Assembly (NCBI GenBank): GCA_035307785.1 | Contig: DATGHS010000106.1 | Location: 1 to 11,832 of the forward strand | DNA: 11,832 bases | Direction of reading: 5' to 3' | From: DATGHS01 sp035307785 | Lineage (GTDB): Bacteria; Planctomycetota; Planctomycetia; Gemmatales; Gemmataceae | Shown here: one piece after another, positions 7,178 through 11,832 of the stretch | Layout: each line of letters starts with the position of its first letter | How positions within the stretch are numbered: the first letter of the stretch is position 1 | The notes under the pieces: generated by a model | Databases searched by the model: none | What the model saw: the letters and a program-made list of their open reading frames with translations, nothing else | What the model was told of the DNA's origin: nothing | Program-made: the position numbers and the translations under genes

Positions 7178-7237
7178 CCCAGGGACTTCCGTCCCTGGGC
7201 TTTGCTCATTTAAAGCCCAGGGACGGAAGTCCCTGGG
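7178..7237. repeat. Perfect 26-bp inverted repeat of self-palindromic units; possible terminator
   Basis: Bases 7178-7203 and 7212-7237 are exact inverted copies (26 bp) around an 8-base loop. Each copy is itself a hairpin: CCCAGGGAC, a four-base turn (TTCC in the first, GGAA in the second), GTCCCTGGG. It begins 10 bases after the DUF1080 stop and ends 17 bases before the lysS -35 box. That position suits a terminator or insulator, although no T-run follows the stem. The unit recurs in altered form after lysS at 8805-8834. Confidence 0.85.
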
Positions 7238-7254
7238 GGCACCCAAACTCAGCG

Positions 7255-7282
7255 TTGACACAATCTGCGCGGAAGTTACAAT
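7255..7282 (+). promoter_or_regulatory. Sigma70-type promoter of lysS
   Basis: A perfect -35 box TTGACA (7255-7260) is followed after 16 bases by TACAAT (7277-7282), five of six matches to the -10 consensus. Transcription would start near 7289, giving a leader of roughly 54 bases before the GTG of lysS. This is the best promoter match in the window, and it probably drives lysS and perhaps the lol genes behind it. The assignment rests on sequence match and position only. Confidence 0.6.
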
Positions 7283-7342
7283 CTTCCCGCACCTTGGAAA
7301 TCTGCACCTTTTGCGAATCTCGCTTAGCAAGGCTGAAGCACC

Positions 7343-8806
7343 GTGGCGAATGCACCCGACGATTTGGAAGCTAGCCGGCTGGAAAAGTTGCGGCAGATCG
7401 AGGCGTTGGGCCTCGACCCCTGGGGCGGCCGTTTCGACGGTGTTATCCCCATTGGCCAGGTTCGCGGCCTGCCGGTTACGGACGATAAGGAAAAGCAGCC
7501 GAAGGTTCGCGTGGCAGGGCGGATTCGCCTGCGCCGCGGTCAGGGCAATCTGCATTTTTTGCAGTTGTGGGACCAGACGGGCCAGGTGCAGATTGCGGTT
7601 GGCAAGAAGCAGGTCGGCGACTTGAACTGGAAGCTGGCGCAATGCCTCGACCTCGGCGACCTGCTGGGAGTGGATGGAAGTTTCGGCCCAACCAAGACCG
7701 GCGAGTTGACCGTCTTTGCCGAGAACTTGACCTTCCTTGGCAAGTCGTTGGAGCCGCACCCGGACAAACACAAGGGCTTGCAAGATGTTGAACTGCGGCA
7801 ACGACTACGCTACCTCGACCTGATCTATCACCCCGAGACGCTGGAACGGGCCAAGCAACGGGTGAAGATCATTCGCACGATCAGGAACTATCTCGATGGC
7901 CAGGGCTTTTACGAAGTCGAGACGCCGGTGTTGCAATCGATTGCCGGCGGCGCCGCAGCCCGGCCCTTCATTACCCACCATAATGCCCTCGACATTGAGC
8001 TTTATTTACGCATCGCCTTGGAGTTACATTTGAAGCGGCTCCTGGTGGGCGGCATGGAGCGGGTGTACGAAATTGGCCGGGTGTTTCGCAACGAGGGCAT
8101 CGACCGCAAGCACAACCCGGAATTCACGATGCTGGAGTTGTACCAGGCCTACAGCGACTACCGCAGCATGATGGACCTGACCGAAGGCGTGATCGTGGCC
8201 TGTGTGGATGCCCTGGGCAGCGGGCGGCAGCGAAAGTTTGGCGAGAAGGAGATCGACTTCACGCCGCCTTGGCAACGCAAGACTTACGGCGAGTTGTTCC
8301 AGCAACATGTGGGCGTGGGCATGGATGATGAGGCCGGCGTGCGGAACGCGGCGACGGCGAACCAGATTCCGGTCGCGGGAAAGCATCACGACGTGTTGGT
8401 GCATCATTTGTTTGAGCATTGTGTGGAGGACAAGCTGACCGGTCCGGTGTTCGTGTACGACTACCCCGCCGCGCTTTGCCCGTTGACGAAGCGGAAGATA
8501 GGGAACCCGGCCCTGGCGGAGCGCTTCGAGCTGTACATCCACGGCATGGAACTGGCAAATGCCTACACCGAGTTGAACGACCCGATCACGCAGGAAGCGA
8601 CCTTCCGGCAACAACTGGCCGGCCTGCCGGAAGAAGAATCGATGGCGAAGATGGACGACGACTTTGTTCGAGCTTTGCGCCATGGGATGCCGCCGGCCGG
8701 CGGGCTGGGCATCGGCATCGACCGGCTCTGCATGCTGTTGACCGATACGCCGATAATCGGCGACGTGATTTTGTTCCCGTTACTTCGCCCGGAAGCGAAG
8801 AAATAA
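7343..8806 (+). CDS. lysS: Lysyl-tRNA synthetase, class II
   Basis: This cytoplasmic enzyme charges tRNA-Lys with lysine using ATP. Its 487 residues are close to the usual 490-505. The N-terminal anticodon-binding OB fold spans about 54-135 (VRVAGRIRLRRGQGNLHFLQ at 55-74). The class II core follows: motif 1 near 167-196, ending FYEVETPVL; the lysine-site segment GGAAARPFITHHN (202-214) and LYLRIALELHLKRLLVGG (220-237); motif 2, VFRNEGIDRKHNPEFTMLE (247-265); and motif 3, GLGIGIDRLCMLLTD (454-468). No motif is missing. The start is GTG, with AAGG about ten bases upstream (7329-7332). A TTGACA/TACAAT promoter lies upstream. The TAA stop overlaps a 13-bp hairpin, and a LolC/LolE-type permease begins 45 bases later on the same strand. 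Confidence 0.97.
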   Translation: MANAPDDLEASRLEKLRQIEALGLDPWGGRFDGVIPIGQVRGLPVTDDKEKQPKVRVAGRIRLRRGQGNLHFLQLWDQTGQVQIAVGKKQVGDLNWKLAQCLDLGDLLGVDGSFGPTKTGELTVFAENLTFLGKSLEPHPDKHKGLQDVELRQRLRYLDLIYHPETLERAKQRVKIIRTIRNYLDGQGFYEVETPVLQSIAGGAAARPFITHHNALDIELYLRIALELHLKRLLVGGMERVYEIGRVFRNEGIDRKHNPEFTMLELYQAYSDYRSMMDLTEGVIVACVDALGSGRQRKFGEKEIDFTPPWQRKTYGELFQQHVGVGMDDEAGVRNAATANQIPVAGKHHDVLVHHLFEHCVEDKLTGPVFVYDYPAALCPLTKRKIGNPALAERFELYIHGMELANAYTELNDPITQEATFRQQLAGLPEEESMAKMDDDFVRALRHGMPPAGGLGIGIDRLCMLLTDTPIIGDVILFPLLRPEAKK

Positions 8807-8834
8807 AGCCCACGGACTTCCGTCCGTGGGCTTT
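8805..8834. repeat. 13-bp hairpin overlapping the lysS stop codon
   Basis: AAAGCCCACGGAC (8805-8817) pairs perfectly with GTCCGTGGGCTTT (8822-8834) around a TTCC turn. The first two bases lie in the lysS TAA. The closing TTT is too short for a convincing terminator tail, and the next gene starts only 17 bases later with its own ribosome site (GAGAGGA, 8840-8846), so read-through seems likely. It is a single-unit relative of the element at 7178-7237: the stem differs by one swapped base pair. Confidence 0.85.
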
Positions 8835-8851
8835 GATAAGAGAGGACATGG

Positions 8852-10345
8852 ATGTATAAGCTTCTCCTCTGCTGGCGCTATCTCTGCTCGCGCTACCTGG
8901 CCTTCATCTGCATCATCAGCGTGACGCTGGGCGTGGGTACGCTGATCACGGTCAACAGCGTGATGAACGGCTTCAGCACGAAGCTGAAAGACCGGCTACA
9001 CGGCCTGCTTTCCGACATGGTGGTCGAGTCGATGGACCCGATCGACGGTTTCCCGATGTCGTCGGAAGAGATGATGAAGCGGATCAAGGAATCGCCGGCC
9101 GGCCCGCACGTCTACGCCATGTCGCCCACCGTCGAGATCTTCGCCATCATGCAATTCCGCTTTAATGACAAGAACATTACCCGCCGGGTGGTGCTCGTCG
9201 GCATCGACATGAACTATCAGAAAGAGCTGGGCGGCATCACCGATTACATTGTCGATCCGAAGCGCCGGAAGAATCCGAATTTCGAAATCGATCCTGAAGC
9301 GATGCGTTGGTTCAATCTCATGCATCCGCCCGTGCCCGATGATCCCCTTTGGATGCAGCCGAACAAGCCTGAGGCGAAGAAAGCGCAGGGCGAAGAACCA
9401 CCGCCGCTGGCGCCGCTCGAGGCCAAATTCCAGCAAGCGCCCAAAGACCTACCGCCCATCGAGAAGCCGCCGAGCACGCCCTTTCAGCCGCACGCCATCA
9501 TTGTGGGGCATGCCATTGCTTTCTACCGCTACGATCCGCCGAATGGAGGGCCGGCCCAGGACATCTGCCTTCTCAAGCCCGGCGACGACGTGACGCTTTA
9601 CACGGTCGGCACGCCGAATGAGCACGGCGAAGTATTGCCGGTTTCAGGGCATTTTGTGGTGACCGACTATGCCAAATCGGAGATGAGCGAATACGACTCG
9701 ACCTACGTCTATGTGCCGCTCGATTATTTGCAGCACTTGCGCACGATGGACGGCCGAGTCAATTCCTTGCAAATTCGCTTGAAGGACTACAAATCGGCTC
9801 CGTTCGTGAAGGCGGAATTGCAAAAGTTGTTCCCGCAACACACGTATCACGTGGCCACCTGGGAAGACAAACAAGGCGCATTGCTGTCGGCGATTGCGAT
9901 TGAACGCGGCATATTGAATGTGCTGTTGTTCATGATCATCGGTGTGGCCGGCTTCGGCATCCTGGCGATCTTTTCCATGATCGTGACCGAAAAAACCCGC
10001 GACATTGGGATTCTGAAATCGCTCGGCGCGTCGCATCGCGGCGTGATGTCGATCTTCCTCTGGTATGGCCTGCTGCTGGGCGTGGTGGGGTCGATCCTCG
10101 GTACGATGGGCGGCCTGCTGTTCACAAGATACATCAACGAGATTGAAGACTTCATCTCGCGCATGACGGGTCACGAAGTCTTTTCCAAAAGCGTGTATTA
10201 TTTTGACAAGATTCCGACCGACGTGCAGCCGGCCAACATCTTTTGGATCAACGTCGGAGCGGTCTTGATAGCCGTGTTCTTCAGCATCCTCCCGGCCTGG
10301 CGAGCCGCCCGGCTTCAACCAGTGAGTGCGTTGCGATATGAATGA
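8852..10345 (+). CDS. LolC/LolE-family lipoprotein-releasing permease (FtsX-like)
   Basis: This 497-residue inner-membrane permease is the likely partner of the LolD ATPase encoded next. Lol exporters extract outer-membrane lipoproteins from the inner membrane and pass them to LolA. The first membrane segment (about 15-38) runs into GVGTLITVNSVMNGF (27-41), the SVMNGF hallmark of LolC/LolE rather than MacB. A large periplasmic domain (about 42-350) follows. Three membrane segments (about 353-377, 398-425, 463-482) form the FtsX domain, with the coupling motif VTEKTRDIGILKSLGAS (378-394) and the ending PAWRAARLQPVSALRYE. E. coli LolC and LolE have about 400-415 residues; much of the excess here is a hydrophilic, Pro-rich insert at about 135-213 (EEPPPLAPLE, DLPPIEKPPSTP). 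The ATG at 8852 follows GAGAGGA by five bases. LolC and LolE cannot be told apart, and no second permease gene is visible. Confidence 0.88.
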   Translation: MYKLLLCWRYLCSRYLAFICIISVTLGVGTLITVNSVMNGFSTKLKDRLHGLLSDMVVESMDPIDGFPMSSEEMMKRIKESPAGPHVYAMSPTVEIFAIMQFRFNDKNITRRVVLVGIDMNYQKELGGITDYIVDPKRRKNPNFEIDPEAMRWFNLMHPPVPDDPLWMQPNKPEAKKAQGEEPPPLAPLEAKFQQAPKDLPPIEKPPSTPFQPHAIIVGHAIAFYRYDPPNGGPAQDICLLKPGDDVTLYTVGTPNEHGEVLPVSGHFVVTDYAKSEMSEYDSTYVYVPLDYLQHLRTMDGRVNSLQIRLKDYKSAPFVKAELQKLFPQHTYHVATWEDKQGALLSAIAIERGILNVLLFMIIGVAGFGILAIFSMIVTEKTRDIGILKSLGASHRGVMSIFLWYGLLLGVVGSILGTMGGLLFTRYINEIEDFISRMTGHEVFSKSVYYFDKIPTDVQPANIFWINVGAVLIAVFFSILPAWRAARLQPVSALRYE

Positions 10346-10356
10346 CGAGAACAACT

Positions 10357-10437
10357 TAACCCCTTAGCCCCCTTCCCTCAAGGGAAGGGAGAACTGAGTT
10401 CTCCCCCTTCCCTTTAGGGAAGGGGGCCGGGGGGTTA
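10357..10437. repeat. Long nested inverted repeat between the permease and lolD genes
   Basis: Positions 10357-10378 and 10416-10437 pair at 19 of 22 bases (TAACCCC with GGGGTTA outside, GCCCCCTTCCCT with AGGGAAGGGGGC inside). The inner halves pair again through AGAACT (10390-10395) and AGTTCT (10397-10402). Each half is also a hairpin by itself: CCCTTCCCT with AGGGAAGGG (10370-10389), and CCCCCTTCCCT with AGGGAAGGGGG (10403-10426). A run of five T (10440-10444) follows, directly before the lolD ribosome site. It could be a partial terminator, an mRNA processing or stability element, or a dispersed repeat. Confidence 0.82.
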
Positions 10438-10444
10438 GGTTTTT

Positions 10445-10449
10445 AGGAG
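10445..10449 (+). promoter_or_regulatory. Ribosome binding site of lolD
   Basis: AGGAG lies eight bases before the ATG at 10458, a near-ideal site. It comes directly after the T5 run that ends the upstream palindrome, so folding of that element could affect access to it. Confidence 0.7.
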
Positions 10450-10457
10450 TTTACCTC

Positions 10458-11189
10458 ATGCTTGTCGCCTGCAATCTGCAAAAGACCTTTCGCCGAAACG
10501 CCAACCAGGTGCAGGTCCTCCACGGCCTGAGCCTGGAGGTGATGGACGGGGAGTTCCTGAGCATCGTTGGGGCTTCCGGCTCCGGCAAGAGCACGCTGCT
10601 GCACCTGCTCGGCACGCTCGACCACCCCGACGCGGGCGAAATCTATTTGCACGGCCAGCGCATCGACAATCTGCCTCAGCGCGAGCGCGACCAGTTGCGC
10701 AGCCAGACGTTCGGCTTTATCTTTCAGTTCTACCACCTGCTGCCCGAACTCAGCATGCTGGAGAACGTGTTGGTGCCGACCATGGTTCATGCCTCAGCCT
10801 GGCGCTGGTTGGGCGAACGGAAAACGTATCGCAAGCGCGCGGTGGAGCTCTTGGAGCGTTTCGGCCTGGGTCACCGGCTCAAGCACCGGCCGCGCGAGCT
10901 TTCCGGCGGCGAGATGCAGCGCACCGCTATCGCTCGGGCCCTGATCTGCCAGCCGCGCGTCTTACTGGCCGACGAGCCCACCGGAAACCTCGATGCCGAA
11001 ACAGGACACGAAATCCTCGGCATCCTCCGCGACTTGAACCACCGCGACGGGCTGACTATCATCATGGTGACGCACAATCAGGAAATGGCCGCCAGCACCG
11101 ACCGTGTTGTCCGCATGGTCAGCGGCCGCGTGGAGACGGATACCCACGCGACTGAGTCGGTGAAGCCGCTTGCAACCGTGCCGCAGTGA
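10458..11189 (+). CDS. lolD: LolD-type ABC transporter ATP-binding protein
   Basis: This 243-residue cytoplasmic ATPase probably powers the permease encoded just upstream, for release of lipoproteins from the inner membrane. All ABC motifs are present: Walker A GASGSGKST (38-46, catalytic K44), Q-loop FIFQFYHLLPELSMLENV (87-104, Q90), signature LSGGEMQRTAIARAL (148-162), Walker B VLLADEPTGNLD (168-179, E173) and H-loop VTHNQEM (204-210, H206). The FQFYHLLPELSMLENV and DEPTGNLD segments are those of the LolD/MacB/FtsE branch that works with FtsX-like permeases. Length matches LolD (about 230) with a short tail. MacB is excluded because no permease is fused to it. FtsE is less likely because the neighbouring permease carries the LolC/E SVMNGF signature. 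A 112-base spacer with a nested palindrome separates it from that permease. Confidence 0.92.
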   Translation: MLVACNLQKTFRRNANQVQVLHGLSLEVMDGEFLSIVGASGSGKSTLLHLLGTLDHPDAGEIYLHGQRIDNLPQRERDQLRSQTFGFIFQFYHLLPELSMLENVLVPTMVHASAWRWLGERKTYRKRAVELLERFGLGHRLKHRPRELSGGEMQRTAIARALICQPRVLLADEPTGNLDAETGHEILGILRDLNHRDGLTIIMVTHNQEMAASTDRVVRMVSGRVETDTHATESVKPLATVPQ

Positions 11190-11218
11190 ATTGAATCCGA
11201 GCGCCCGGGAATAATTCC

Positions 11219-11569
11219 ATGAATGCGCTGATAATAGCATCGTGTCTACTGCTTGCTCAAGGGCCAACCCCCAACTACCAACAACAAGCTAGGACGAACA
11301 AGGTTTATTGCGTTGGAGATATTTGCGTTATTGGGAACGAACGGACTCCTGACGGCGATATACTCGAAGCACTTCAACTCTATCCGGGACAGTATTTGCC
11401 CACAAAGAAAGAACTCCAGCTTACGGAGTTGAAACTTTGGATGAGATACCGCAAAGAATTTGACCTCAGATACGGTTACCGGCCTACTATCGAGATTCGA
11501 AAATATGACGACTCGCAATATGTAACGGTGACAGTCATTTTCCCCGAGACAATTTGGAAGAAAAGGTAG
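11219..11569 (+). CDS. Small exported protein with a single POTRA-like domain
   Basis: This 116-residue protein starts 29 bases after lolD. The N-terminus MNALIIASCLLLAQG is hydrophobic and suggests export. I6-A7-S8-C9 resembles a lipobox, but the cysteine comes very early and the region lacks a basic start, so lipoprotein status is doubtful. Residues about 30-110 match a POTRA domain: VGDICVIGNERTPDGDILEA (first strand, GN-x-T turn, helix), LYPGQYL (54-60), ELQLTELKL helix (65-73), then PTIEIRKYDDSQYVTVTVIF as final strands. POTRA domains in BamA, TamA and FhaC bind outer-membrane or secreted polypeptides; here no beta-barrel follows. C31 and C36 could form a disulfide. The gene is visibly richer in A and T than its neighbours. 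A weak GGGAA lies seven bases before the ATG. The specific function is unknown. Confidence 0.72.
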   Translation: MNALIIASCLLLAQGPTPNYQQQARTNKVYCVGDICVIGNERTPDGDILEALQLYPGQYLPTKKELQLTELKLWMRYRKEFDLRYGYRPTIEIRKYDDSQYVTVTVIFPETIWKKR

Positions 11570-11612
11570 GCAGAATTTAACCGTGACTGATTGACACACA
11601 CAGAGTCTCCCC

Positions 11613-11832
11613 ATGGCCAGCGTGTACATTAACGGCAAGATCGTCGACAAATCCGAAGCGAAAGTCAGCGTTTACGATCACGGTTTTCTCTACGGCGACG
11701 GGGTGTTCGAAGGTATCCGCGTTTACAGCGGCAAGGTCTTTCGGCATCGCGAACACATCGACCGGCTCTATGACTCGGCCCGAGCCATCGCGCTCGAAAT
11801 CCCGATGACGCGCGAAGCCATGATCGAAGCGG
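11613..11832 (+). CDS. ilvE: Branched-chain amino acid aminotransferase-like (class IV PLP), N-terminal part
   Basis: The first 73 codons are present; the gene runs off the right edge. The start MASVYINGKIVDKSEAKVSV, then YDHGFLYGDGVFEGIRVY (21-38) and FRHREHIDRLYDSARAI (43-59), is the classic opening of fold-type IV pyridoxal-phosphate aminotransferases. IlvE moves amino groups between glutamate and the 2-keto acids of leucine, isoleucine and valine in the cytoplasm. D-amino acid aminotransferase and aminodeoxychorismate lyase share this fold, but the YGDGVFEGIR segment and the EHIDRLYDSA helix favour IlvE. The catalytic lysine lies outside the window. No strong ribosome site precedes the ATG; only CAGAG occurs about nine bases upstream. 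It begins 43 bases after the POTRA gene. Confidence 0.88.
   Translation, partial: MASVYINGKIVDKSEAKVSVYDHGFLYGDGVFEGIRVYSGKVFRHREHIDRLYDSARAIALEIPMTREAMIEA

Noticed and set aside
6367..7209. Open frame of 280 codons on the minus strand opposite the DUF1080 gene
   Set aside because: The plus-strand frame has a signal peptide, a ribosome site and DUF1080 motifs; the opposite frame has none of these.
8848..8859. Tiny frame ATG-GAT-GTA-TAA overlapping the permease start
   Set aside because: A four-codon frame that arises by chance around the true ATG at 8852; nothing supports a leader peptide.
9644..10354. Open frame of 236 codons on the minus strand opposite the Lol permease
   Set aside because: Antisense to conserved FtsX membrane segments; the product is His/Arg/Gln rich without motifs.
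11591..11596. TTGACA just before the ilvE-like gene
   Set aside because: A matching -10 box would fall on or after the ATG at 11613 and none is seen there, so it is not a usable promoter for this gene.

Overview
The window is moderately GC-rich and densely coded. It looks like chromosomal housekeeping DNA from a Gram-negative bacterium, most likely a planctomycete. The pointers are an oversized one-piece SecDF, a secreted DUF1080 (3-keto-disaccharide hydrolase type) protein, a small stand-alone POTRA protein with a GQ-type motif, a LolCD-type lipoprotein exporter (which implies an outer membrane), and spacers filled with palindromic repeats. The genus cannot be told from the sequence alone.

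Layout. Positions 1-155 hold the 3' end of a glgC-like gene (+). It converges on a minus-strand block, tgt (6161-5001) > yajC (4897-4505) > secDF (4330-293), which keeps the gene order of the tgt-yajC-secD-secF cluster known from many bacteria. A divergent spacer (6162-6336) separates tgt from a plus-strand DUF1080 gene (6337-7167). A palindromic element and a good sigma70-like promoter (TTGACA-N16-TACAAT, 7255-7282) then precede a second plus-strand block: lysS (7343-8806), a LolC/LolE-family permease (8852-10345), a LolD-type ATPase (10458-11189), a single-POTRA secreted protein (11219-11569) and the 5' end of an ilvE-like aminotransferase (11613 to the window edge).

How the genes fit together. 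Much of the window serves the cell envelope. YajC and SecDF assist Sec export. The permease and LolD would release lipoproteins from the inner membrane. The POTRA protein sits where several deltaproteobacteria carry full-length BamA after lysS-lolC-lolD. Tgt, LysRS, GlgC and IlvE are core RNA-modification, translation and metabolic enzymes. No CRISPR array, transposase, phage gene, tRNA or rRNA was seen.

The most unusual part is the spacers. Palindromic elements lie at 163-287, 4421-4497, 5010-5094, 6177-6239, 7178-7237, 8805-8834 and 10357-10437. Three of them are inverted pairs of units that are themselves hairpins. Two neighbouring elements differ by a compensatory base-pair swap. One has been read into the C-terminus of Tgt. 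I do not see a new multi-gene system. The best leads are these repeats, the POTRA-only protein, and the periplasmic expansions of SecDF and the Lol permease.
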